Assembly (NCBI RefSeq): GCF_000002985.6
Contig: NC_003283.11
Span: 11,532,001 to 11,596,000 of the forward strand
Direction of reading: 5' to 3'
Length of the DNA: 64,000 nucleotides
Origin: Caenorhabditis elegans
Taxonomy: Eukaryota > Nematoda > Chromadorea > Rhabditida > Rhabditidae
The notes beneath the pieces are model-generated. The model did not search any database. It had not been told where the DNA came from and saw only the letters and a program-made list of their open reading frames with translations. Each line of letters opens with the position of its first letter. Position 1 is the first letter of the stretch. The translations under genes were made by a program, and so were the position numbers. Below are positions 47,073-57,732 of the stretch, piece by piece.

Positions 47073-49125
47073 TAGAAAATTATGAAGTTATTTGTTGACG
47101 CTATATCGCACGCAAAAATATATTATTGTTAGTGTTCTTTCGTGATGGTAAATATCTTTAAGAAGAAAAAACGCGGAATTACTTAGATTTTGTCATTACG
47201 TGCAAAGACTTTTCATAGTTTTCCAGTTTTTCACCGATAGTTCATACCGCTTTTGAAAAGCAGAATACTTTTAGGTTCAGTTACTTTCCAATTAATTTAA
47301 GGAAAACTGTCGTTAAACATTTTGAGCTGGAAATACATTAGTTACTTTTTGAAAATTTTGAATATCATGAAATGTTATGTCAGAAATCTGAAAACATAAT
47401 TTATTTGTATCTCAAGGTGTTCAATCACATTGCCTTTTTTTCAAAGAATTAAATTATTTTTAACGTCCTCGAATTTATTGATTCTCATAGACAGCTTGCA
47501 TGCTTCAACAAGCATGATTTCGGATAGTTGTCATTTTTGAAAATATAGATTACATAATAAATAATTCTTTAATTTTCTTGTTGCTTAATGTTGATCATTC
47601 ATTACATTGAACACAGTTACGAAATGTTATTAGAGTTGTAAAAAATTATTTTGTTTTAATGTTTGAACACCATTCTTGCAATAAGGAAACACTGTCGCGT
47701 TCTCAAGAAATTAAAATGTGAAAAAGTTAATCAAAAATGTTCAATTGTGCCAGTAAAAACATATTAGTTTTTTTCTCAACTAAAACGTATACTTATGATG
47801 TTAAGTAAGAAGAAATTCAGAACAACTATTTGTGGCAGGATTTAGATCTTATGACGACTTTATGACTTTTAGAAAGTTGAAAATTAATTTTTGATGTCTT
47901 AACGTTATATTCATCTGTCCTATTTAAAACAAAATGTAATTGTCAATTCGCTAAAAGTTATAATTGCGTCAACTGTGTTACACATATCAACTTAGAAACT
48001 CTGTTTCTCTCTGTTTTAAACGTTTAGTCGTGGTTAATTTTTTCAAATCTTTTAATAACATATTGCACTCTTCAAAATGCAATTAAAATACATAGAAATT
48101 ACATAACGAGTTTAGAAGTTTACAAAAAATCAGAAAACAAAAACAAAATGATTTTTTTTTCGTTTTTTCTTTTCTGTTTTCTAGTCTCGTCGACGTAACT
48201 TCCATATTAACTCGTAATAAAATTCATTATATTCACAAGGAAGTTTTGAGATCACTTTTATGCTTCGATACTTAATCTATGCAAATACTTTCATGTACCT
48301 GCATTTACGCAGAAAAAGCACAGTGCCTAGAAAGCAGCACAATACCCGGCGCCCTGGATGCTAGATATGGTCCATGTGGTCAATTCATGTGTTTGATTAT
48401 TTGGATTGCTGATTTTTTTCTAATTCCAGACAGTAAAAATCTTTTAAAACGCGGTTCTCTGTTTAGAAGCATACAACATATTTTTCACATATTTGAAGAG
48501 TGACAAGTTCCCAACAGTAACAACCATTCGAGCAATTTTAATGAGCCAAGGTTACCCCCAGAAGACATACTTTTCTAGCCATTGATTTGTGATAAGCATA
48601 TATTTCGATTTGAGTACTCGCCAGCCAGAAAACAACATACAGAAAAATCCTGTTAGATCACTAGTAAGTAAGGAAAACTGTTTTACTTCTGGATTTTCGC
48701 ATAATCAACTTTTTAAACAAATAAAAAAACAATTTTGAGCTGAGAATGTTTTTTTTAATATTTTCAAGAATGTTCATGTGTCAAGTTCAAAATGATATTT
48801 TCTGAAAACTTTATTGTAATTTAATTTGAAAGTCATTCATTCAATTATATTTTTGTACTTTTAAACAACATTAATGTTTTCTATTTACTATTAGTCTGCC
48901 GATAGGTTGCTTCAATGATCAGAATTAATTAAGTTCATGAATCATATTTGGAAAACTTGATTTTTTCAACGTTACTTGATAGGCATCCTTCGGGAATCCG
49001 ACTCATATGTAGCAGCCGCTCGTGATTAAGAGCAGTTTTCGTTTACTTTCCTATTTTAAATATATTTTCGCCTTTCCATTGTTAGCATCAATCGTAATAC
49101 TTTGTTCTTCAATTTATAGAAAAAT
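47073..49125. other. gene-poor AT-rich stretch
   Basis: About 2 kb with no receptor exon and no clear repeat. Short frames here (for example 48279-48503) have no splice context and no family likeness. The final 100 nt precede srx G. Confidence 0.5.
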
Positions 49126-50458
49126 ATGTCTCAAGAGTACAACTATACTGATCCCCTAAATTTGGTAGTAGCAGTCTTAATGGGAACGGTAAGTGAATGG
49201 CTGAGACTTTTCTGAGAACAACATTATTTTACAGATTGGAATGTTTGGCGTTTTCTGTAATTCTGTAATAATTTACATTTTTCTGAAAGAGAAATCTGAG
49301 AAAACCGCGTTCAACGTAATTTGTTTCTTTCGGGCTATTTCCAATGTCATTATTCTAACAAATGTTTTTCTAATCAATTTTTTGCCCAAAACATTACTGT
49401 GAGTCACTATTTTTAGACACATATCAAGAAATTTAAATTTCAGAGGATTTTCTCCCTATCCACCAGTAATTGAATCTTGGCTCATTAATACATCAAACAC
49501 TCTGTATCTCGGAAATGAATATCAAATAGTTTTAGTGGCTGTAAATAGATTTTGTGCATTGTTTTTTCCAACAAAATATTCGAAAATATTTTCTGTATCT
49601 CATACTACAATAATTCTTATTCTTATTTACTTCTATAGAATTGCAAAGAAAATATATGAACTCTTACCCGAGTCAGGTAAGTAAAAGTTAACTGGTATTT
49701 GCAAAAGCTACAAAAATATTACTTTCAGCAAAAGGGTGTCATGCACTTTACTCGACTGAAGCTCTTGCTTGGTATTACAGCACTGCACCAGAATGTACTT
49801 GGGTTGATAACGCTCTAGAAGTGATAAAATATACTTTCATGTCGATGGCTTTTTTGAATTGTATCACTTTTCTTAAGATCTTACATTTTTACAGAGTAAG
49901 TTAGTATTGAAATCAACACTTCACGTTTAAAAATATACATTTCCTGGAACTTGTCAAGCTGTGAAGTTGTAGAAATGTCGTCCATTGTTGTAATACACTG
50001 ACACTTTTTAGAAATCCAGAAAGACACAAGAAGCCGTTGAAGTGAAGAAGAGATGGCGAAAAAATATCGCGTTATTTTTACAAACAATTCTTCAAGATTC
50101 CCTTTACTTTATTGATATGACTTTTACATTTGAATTAAGGTTTGTAAAATTGATAACTATCTGCTTTTTCAAAACTTGAAAAGATTTCAGTTCCTTGAGC
50201 ACTAATCGCGTATGGACGTATTTCAGTGGAACTTTTATTTGGGAATGCCTACATTCTTTTGATGGGTAAGCTCAATTAGCGTTAAATTTTAATTTTCCAC
50301 GCCAAAACATTTATTTCAGTTTCATTATGGTATTGTTCAACGAGAAAGTGTCATTTTTCAAAAGTAAATCAAAAAATACAACTGTACATCCAACAATTGT
50401 CGGTGAACGGACACGGCATGGACCTGTCTCTGTAACAACATGTTCTTCAGCAAAGTAA
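49126..50458 (+). CDS. srx-family chemoreceptor GPCR (copy G)
   Basis: Exons: 49126-49188, 49235-49398, 49444-49676, 49729-49895, 50012-50139, 50191-50265 and 50320-50458, giving 322 aa, fully in phase. MSQEYNYTDPLNL starts the protein. TM1 is FGVFCNSVIIYIF, loop 1 has KTAFNVICFFR, TM3 LGNEYQIVLVAVNRF, loop 2 CHALYSTEALAWYY with ECTW, TM6 FLQTILQDSLYFID, and the tail HSFDGFIMVLFNEK. The exon 3 of 233 nt (no intron after TM3) is shared with A, F, H and I. It is the best-preserved reference for reading the damaged copies F and H. Confidence 0.82.
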
Positions 50459-51511
50459 TTGGCGGAAACCCAAATTTATCTTACTTTTTTTTCAACTAAT
50501 GCTTTTGTAATTTTTAATACCATCTGAAAATGAAACCGATTTCTTTTTAGTACCAACTAGAAAAGTGCCTCTATTTTTTTGGTATTTTGTTATTCCTAAT
50601 AACTTTAGCGCACACAAAGAAAGTGTTTTTATGCAATTTTCTCTTTATTTCAACTTAATTTATAAGTGGAACCTTAACTAATAATAATTTAACAACACTG
50701 GCGGTGCATAACAATATTATAAAGTTAAAAAAATTGTAAAAACCCTATATCAACATTGTTATTTTTATTGCTACCAAAATTTGAGTTTTTCAAGATTTTT
50801 TTTTGAAAGTAATTGTAATAAATATCAAAAAGTAAGAAATTCTTCCTTAAATCAAAAAATGTAATTTTTCTGTACTTTTTCTATTAGTCTTGCATCTCAT
50901 TTTTCAATTTTGGAATCTCATACCTTGCTTGTCTTTGGTGTGATTTCAAAAAAAAAATTGCAAAAACGAAATTCTTATGACTAAACCTTTAATCGATTTC
51001 TTCTCATTTTGTTTTTGGTTAGCTATGAAGCAACGATCAGTATACATATTTTTGTTGTAAAAATAAAGTCACGCCTGTCAATGACTGCTCCAACCACACT
51101 AGGATCTGTTCCCAAACCATTGCTTCTACTGGAAAAACCGCATCGTGGTTGACTAGTTTTATTTTGTCTTCCTGGGCAGCAAATATTTTCAAAAGTTCAC
51201 CAACAACATCGAACCAAAGAATAATTCCTATCTTTTACATGAAAAACAAGCTTTTGGAAATTTTAATTCCAATGATTTTTGAATATTTTGCAGTTCATAA
51301 TTAAACTTCATTGAAAATTTCCATATATGTAGGTGATTACCCTACATTGTTCATATCCAGTTTGAGATACTTTTGAGAAAATCGTAATTCCATTTTTCGC
51401 ACACTTTGACACAAAATTATTTTGAAATGTCATGAGAGAATAATGATTTCAGGAGAAGTTTTTCAAAATATTTATTTCATTCTTCACGTAATTTATGCTT
51501 TCATCGGAAAA
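50459..51511. other. AT-rich intergenic region
   Basis: No gene could be supported. Several T- and A-runs occur, with no evident inverted repeat. The last part is the presumptive promoter of srx H. Confidence 0.45.
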
Positions 51512-53115
51512 ATGTCAGATGAATACAATTACACCGATCCATTGAATTTATCTGTTGCCATCTTAATTTTGATAGTGAGTTGGCTGAGTGTTAGAGATTG
51601 TAATAGTTAATGAGACAAAACTAAATTTCGGTGAAAAATTAAACTAACAATTAAAACCAAGTCTATTATGGCATTGGCAGTTTAAAGTGAATATTTTCAT
51701 AGAATGACAGGAAACAAACCTTCCTTTTTTTTTTGAAATAAATACAATTTTCAGATTGGAATATTTGGAATTACTTGTAATTCTGCTATTGTCTACATTT
51801 TTTTGAAAGAAAATTCCGAGAAAACTGCACTGAATATAATTTGTTTCTTCCGTGCAGTATCTAATATTATCATATTGATAAATGCATTCATGATTACATT
51901 TTTACCAAAAATTATACTGTGCGTAATTGTAAACTATTAAAAAAAAGTGAAATCTAACTTAAATTTATAGCGGATTTTCTATTTTCCCTTTAATGATAGA
52001 GTCATGGCTTATCAATACATCAACAACATTATATCTTGGAAATGAATATCAGATAGTTTTGATTGCTCTCAATAGATTCTGTGCTCTCTTTTTTCCTATG
52101 AAGTATTCCAAAATTTTCTCAGTTTTCAATACAACGGCTGTATTGGCTTCGATATACATTTATAGAATTGCAAAAAAAGTATATGACGTGATACCTCAAC
52201 AGGGTGAGTTTATAGACAAAAATTCCATTTTACTAAAGCTCATTATTCACTAAAAAATGGATATTCTTTGACCTGCAGCATAGATATATCAGAAGTTTAA
52301 GGCTGCGTGTGACATCAAACTTAAAATAAACTAATTTTGGAAATTGTGATTTGTTCTTATTTGATAGTTAAACGTCACAAAGGAGTATTTACAAAAATTA
52401 CACTACAATATATTGTTTAGAAAAACAATTTTGTTTTTCGGGTTTTATAATCGAAACAATTCCAGCAAAAAACTGTCATGCACTCTTTTCCCCTGAAACT
52501 CTTTCCTGGTATTACGAAGATCCACCTCGTTGTAATTGGGTCGATGATGCTCTTGAAGTGATTATTTATACTTTTATAGTTATATTAATTTTAAACTCAA
52601 TTACTCTCATTAAGATATTACACTTTTATAAGGTACGCGAATCTTAGAAAAGAAATTCACATCAAAATCATAATCATATATTTAAAAACGTGGCAATGTT
52701 CAAGAGGATTCAGAAACAAAAAAGCGAATGCGAAAAAATACTATTTATTTTATGCAAACGATGCTCCAGGATTCATTATATTTGATTGATTTAACATTTA
52801 CTTTCAAATTAAGGTAAAATTATTTTATGTGAATAATAAAACAATTCAAATCTTTGTAGCTCTTGGAGTGACCATAGAGTTTGGACATACATAAGTGGAA
52901 CATTGATATGGGAGTGTTTGCATTCTGTTGATGGGTTTGTCAGACTAATTTTCGTTTTCACTGCTTCGAAGTTCAGATTCATCATGGTAATATTCAACGA
53001 CCGACTATCATTTTTAAAAAAGAAACTAATAAGCTCATCAGCAGTTCCAATCATGACAGCCCCACAACTTCGAAGAGGAACTATCTCTGTTGCAACGAAT
53101 ATTTCTTTAAAATAA
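51512..53115 (+). CDS. srx-family chemoreceptor GPCR (copy H)
   Basis: Exons: 51512-51574, 51755-51918, 51971-52203, 52466-52632, 52707-52813, 52860-52934 and 52977-53115, giving 315 aa. MSDEYNYTDPLNLSV is nearly the same start as in G. TM3 is LGNEYQIVLIALNRF, TM6 FMQTMLQDSLYLID, and the tail HSVDGFIMVIFNDR (Asp for Glu). Exon 5 is 107 nt against 125-128 nt in F and G. The only in-frame acceptor is TTCAAGAG|GAT, weak for this species, so about six or seven residues of cytosolic loop 3 are lost or the boundary is wrong. Otherwise open throughout. It may be functional or newly impaired. Confidence 0.7.
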
Positions 53116-54258
53116 AGAATACTTGAAACGAATTAACTTTGGAAGTGTCATTCACATGTTTCAATTTATGCCACTGCAAATAAATTATTATCCGCTCAGA
53201 AGAGCAAGCCACTACGGCTCCAAAATTCATCGGCTCCGTGCGGTCATCAAGTTCCGAAGAACTGTTTCACGCTCGCGGCTCGCCCGTCTCCCACTCATTG
53301 CGGATGGAATCTCTACCAATTTGATGGGAATTACGAAATACATACTGCAGAAATGATTCTGTATAGTATGGTCTCAATGAAAGCGGTGTGCTGAAGGGGT
53401 TAGTGTGTACACAACCGCCGACACCTAGCGAGTTCCGCCGGTCACTGCCTAGTGTGTAAGTGTGTTGAGTGCGCCTGTTGCAAACTACAGAGATATTATG
53501 AAATTTGGTCACTTGCAAGATAGAGGTTCCTAAATGTATGTTTGTTAAATGTGAAATGAGAAAAAAAATAGAACAGCGGTTACTATTAGTCAGAAAGTTA
53601 TACATGATTTCATGTTAAAAGTTTTATTTAAAATGAAAACAATTAATTAATTTTTTTAACTACTCAATTGAACACTTTCATTGCATCTTATGAACCATTC
53701 ACAATCATTTCATGCATGAAACAAAGGTTTTGAGTTTCAGGATCGGATTCCGTAAGTAACTTTATTCTAAAATTGTATAGCTTATTTAGCCTACAAACGC
53801 AATTGTGCCTAATGAAACACATCGATAAATTGTTTAAAACGTAAAAACAGTGAAACACGTTTTTCGTAAATAGACAAATGTCAGCGGCCGAGATTCATAT
53901 GCTTTGACGGCCATCTCTTCCATTTTCAAAAATGTGTACAAATCTCCAGACACCAAGATGGGGCTTGGATGTCTGGAGATTCGTACACTTCTATCGAAAA
54001 GCATGCAAATTTTTAAATCAAAATATCGGGTTGTCAATTTTCTTTCGAAAACTTTTCAGGCATTTGAAACTACCTATTTTGCAGAAAAACTGTCTAGTTT
54101 AGACTGCAAGTTCCTCTATCACGAGAAATCCATTTTCATATCCGTTTTCCTTTTTTTTCACGGCATGAGTTACGACATAGTTTGCTCTATAATTTGATAA
54201 CGATACACATATATAAAGTAAATAAATTCAGCATATTCTCCAGTTTCTGCTCACAAAA
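53116..54258. other. intergenic with a GC-richer block and a hairpin
   Basis: 53206-53500 is clearly richer in G and C than its neighbours and has open frames on both strands with no recognisable protein, probably a fossil repeat. A strong hairpin lies at 53934-53988 (separate entry). The remainder is AT-rich. Confidence 0.45.
53934..53988. repeat. hairpin, about 19-bp stem
   Basis: The left arm GTGTACAAATCTCCAGACA and right arm TGTCTGGAGATTCGTACAC are complementary with one mismatch, around a 17-nt loop containing GATGGGGC. It is intergenic; its role is unknown. Confidence 0.8.
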
Positions 54259-56133
54259 ATGAGCTCCAACTTCACCGTGATCTACAACTACCAAAACAGC
54301 GTAAATGTGATTTCTGCAGTATTCAATTTTGTGGTAATTTTTTTTTGACTTTTTGTATCAGAAAATAATTAAAACCGTTTTTGAAATGTTTAGTTTGGAA
54401 TATTTGGTGTTATATGTAACTTCAATATCATCAGTATATTTCTTACAAGTACTGAAAGAACATCTTTCAATTTAATCTGCTTCTCTCGAGCTTTTGTTAA
54501 TTTCTACATATTGCTCTCATCTTTCTTATTTTATTCCTACCATCCACTATTTTGTAAGTCGGGTTTAAAAAAGTTTCACTTTTAGCTCAAAATATTTCAG
54601 AGGATATTCAATTTTCTCACAAGCATTAGAATCTTGGAATATTAATTTAAGTATGTCACTGTATCTTGGAAATGAATATCAAATTATTCTTGTTGCACTG
54701 AATAGGTTTTTTGCTTTGTTTTTTCCGCAATTCTACTCAAAAATATTTGCAATCAAGCCGTCTTTGATTGTAATTTGTTTATTTTATGTATATAGACTTA
54801 CAATTGTAATCTACATGACTGCAAAGGATGTTGGTAAGAGAGTCAAATTTGTTCTTAATAAAAAACTAAACTTTGTCTCATAAGGATACGAGATGTGTTT
54901 TCAATATTAATTTTGATTGTTTCGGCGTTCTTAATCGGAAATTCATATAAAAATGTAAAGAAATAGCTTTATTTTCTGAAAAATTTCAATAGCATGCCAC
55001 TCGGCAATGTTAAACAATACTGAATATCTAAAAAAAAATAAAGACGATATCTTAAAATTGTTTCCTGATCATGATTTTATATACGGAAACAAAATTTTTT
55101 TTTAATATACGGAAACAAAATTAGACACATATGTCATATACTTCGGCCATAAAACAACTTAATGTTAAACGAATTGTTTGATCACATTATTACCTTTTCA
55201 GCTCGCGACTGTTTTTATTCCTTTTTTCCGATTACCTTTGCGTGGCAGTATCCACCAAATGAAGAATGTTTATTCGAAGATAATATTATATTGATAATCT
55301 TGATCACATTCTTTTGCACTACCATTCTTAATATAGTGACATTTTTGAAGATAATTCAATTTTACATGGTGACTGCTCAGAGAATTGTTTAATCTTTTGA
55401 CTGACTTTTTGTTTCAGTCAATGAGAATTCATGATAGAGAAACTCAACGAAGAATTAAAAATAAAGCAGTGCTTTTCCTTCAAACAATTCTTCAAGACTC
55501 TTTGTACATAATTGATTTGTCTTTTACTTTCAAGCTCAATGAGTTAAGCCAACACAGAATGTGGACATCCTTTAGTGGAACTCTTGTTTGGGAGACTCTT
55601 CATGCTCTCGACGGGTAAGTTTGAAAATTTGAAAACATAGCTGCCTACCTATAGGTCTATGGACCTACGCGCCTGTCTACCTACGAGCCTGCATGGCAAT
55701 ATGCCTAATGCCTGCCTACGTTTTATCAAAATATTTATAAAAACAGTCACATCAAATTTGACTGTAGCGACACGAGCGGAATATTCGCTCTCGATTCCGC
55801 ATGCCGAAAAAACAGCTGGAACCACGGCCCCGCGGGCGATGACAGAAATGGGAGACGAGAAAATGCGAAGATACAACGCAAAAACCGTTGTTGTGACAGT
55901 TTTTATATTTTATAGTACATACGCTATTGTTTATTCGCCTATATGACTTCCTGCCTACTGCCTGCAATTGAACTCGAACTTTTTTTCAGAAAATGTGTAA
56001 TTTTTTCAGTTTCATAATGCTAATGTTCAACGATGGATTTTCATTGTCATGTCGATTTCGTGACTCTCCAGAAACAAGTACGACGGCTGTTCCACGAAGA
56101 ACACCAATTTATCCATTAGGTTCCGTAGGATAG
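54259..56133 (+). pseudogene. srx-family receptor with a 2-nt insertion in exon 2 (copy I)
   Basis: Exons: 54259-54333, 54394-54553, 54601-54833, 55202-55368, 55418-55614 and 56010-56133. Exon 2 begins in frame (FGIFGVICNFNIISIF, ERTSFNLICFSRAFVNFYIL). The expected LPSTIL end of TM2 lies in another frame, and an extra CT in the run TTGCTCTCATC explains it. All other exons are open and in phase: LGNEYQIILVALNRF, FLQTILQDSLYIID, HALDGFIMLMFND. An extra terminal exon is possible (56211-56343, separate entry). The intron before the last exon carries a CCTGCCTAC-type repeat and a MITE. A single small lesion suggests a recent loss. Confidence 0.68.
55641..55967. repeat. CCTGCCTAC-type short repeats enclosing a small MITE, in an srx I intron
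   Basis: Multiple GCCTRCCTAC/CCTACG-like words lie at 55641-55720 and 55951-55967. Between them, 55722-55914 begins and ends with an inverted AAAATATNNATAAAAACWGTCACA-type arm, and its interior (GACACGAGCGGAATATTCGC and on) is GC-richer than its surroundings. Confidence 0.6.
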
Positions 56134-56210
56134 TTGATGGAAACGTTTCATTTTTGTTGTGTTTGATGGCACCAGTTGGTTTTTTTTTCAAATTTTCATT
56201 ATTTTTTCAG

Positions 56211-56343
56211 CATATCAGGTGGATGAAATTGATTCCTCAAACATACGTACTTCTTCAATTCCTATGGGACTAATTAATGTGAATGAGAATCAACATCGAA
56301 GAAAAATCAATCCAAAAGTGCACAACTTCAATTGTACTTGAAT
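56211..56343 (+). CDS. possible alternative last exon of srx I
   Basis: After a TTTTTTCAG acceptor a frame of 43 complete codons runs to a TGA at 56341-56343, starting AYQVDEIDSSNIRTSS and ending NCT. A donor inside the preceding exon (CATTAG|GTTCCG, 56120/56121) would join it in frame and replace the stop at 56131. It gives a longer cytosolic tail than other srx copies. Supported only by splice signals. Confidence 0.35.
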
Positions 56344-57732
56344 TGAAATGAAAATTGAAACAACTGACATTTCCTAAATTTGAACTTTAAAATGACTACA
56401 TTTTCACTAATAAAAAATTTTGAGCAGCTTAAATTTTACTTCAATTAAATTAGATAAATCTCATCTAGGATATTCAGACAAACATCGCAAAGCTAGCCGG
56501 TTGTTCTTTGTAGATTTTCAGCCAATTTCAGCAGCTATAGTTTGCGCAAACCATATTCGGCAATTTAGTTTTCTGTAATTTGCAATTGCCGACGTGTCGA
56601 ACGCTAAAATTTCCAACAAGTGTCAACGAGAAAACTTATATTTTCTAACCCATAAAACATTTCGAGTAAAAATTTTTTTGGCTTTTTTAAAGCAAGTTGA
56701 TCGAAAATTTGCGTGACTAATAATATTCAAAACAATTTCCAATGTTTTTCAAAAAATAGATAATGAATTAGAGGTTACATTAACTACAAAAAGTCAGAAT
56801 TTCGCTCTTTAATCACTGAATCATTAAGCCAAATTTCCCTAGTCACGCTTTGTTATTATCATTCAATTAGATAGAAATGCATTTATGATTTTTATTCAAA
56901 AATAAAATAATTTATAGTTCTTATTTTTTTCCTGTTTACCACATCCAATATTTCGATTGAACTATTCATGAATGATCTGTGCTCTCCTTTACGACATCTA
57001 CTTTTTACTTCTCTCTTTTTTAACAGCAATTACCGGCGGAGTTCATGTGATTACAGATGATTGAGGTGTTCGATTAGACTTTCAGACTTGTCTTTGACTC
57101 ATTTTTATGTTCGAACATCGTCAGAGGTTTTCTTAATATTTTGTAATTTTATAGATAAATTTATCTTAAAAGAAAATCAGTTCTTTGTGTTCGCCAAACA
57201 ATTATACTGGAAAAATACATAGTTTTGAGTTAATATTCATTTTTGATTTACAAAGATTCACAATAGTTTCCTATGTTGAAAGCCGGGCCCCTTGCTGACT
57301 GAATTGGAAGAAATATCCGAGTCGTTCACCTTTTCCATAATAATTTAAATGTTCTACAAGATATGCAAGAAATACTGACTTTATGAATGGGGCCGGAATG
57401 AATTATTTTGAAAGAGAAAAAACGGATTAATAAACTTTTTTTTTAAAAACATACTTATGTAGGGATACAGTACTTCAACCTAAATTTCATGGTAACTTGT
57501 AAAACTTTTTTATATTCATGCTACTTTTTCCTACTTTTTTCCTTTTCGAAGATGTAATATTTGGACTTTTTCTCACTATTCTAATATTAGGTTGCGTAGT
57601 TTTTTGGAATCACTGAACTCGCTGTAAAAATATGTAAGTAGTCAAAAAGAAAACTATCCGTTAGATATCTTCTTTCTATTCTAATGGCATGGTTTACAGC
57701 GGCAAGAACGGAAAACTTTGAAATTTGAAAAA
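56344..57732. other. AT-rich intergenic region with a short hairpin
   Basis: No gene. CGGCAATT (56558-56565) and AATTGCCG (56584-56591) form a hairpin of the kind found at ends of nematode MITEs. The last 100 nt precede srx J. Confidence 0.45.

Noticed and set aside
48279-48503. Possible small gene in the gene-poor stretch
   Set aside because: No family similarity, no splice signals that extend it, codon use like random AT-rich DNA.
53267-53605. Minus-strand 112-codon frame
   Set aside because: Lies in the GC-richer block where all frames run long; no recognised domain and no splice partner.
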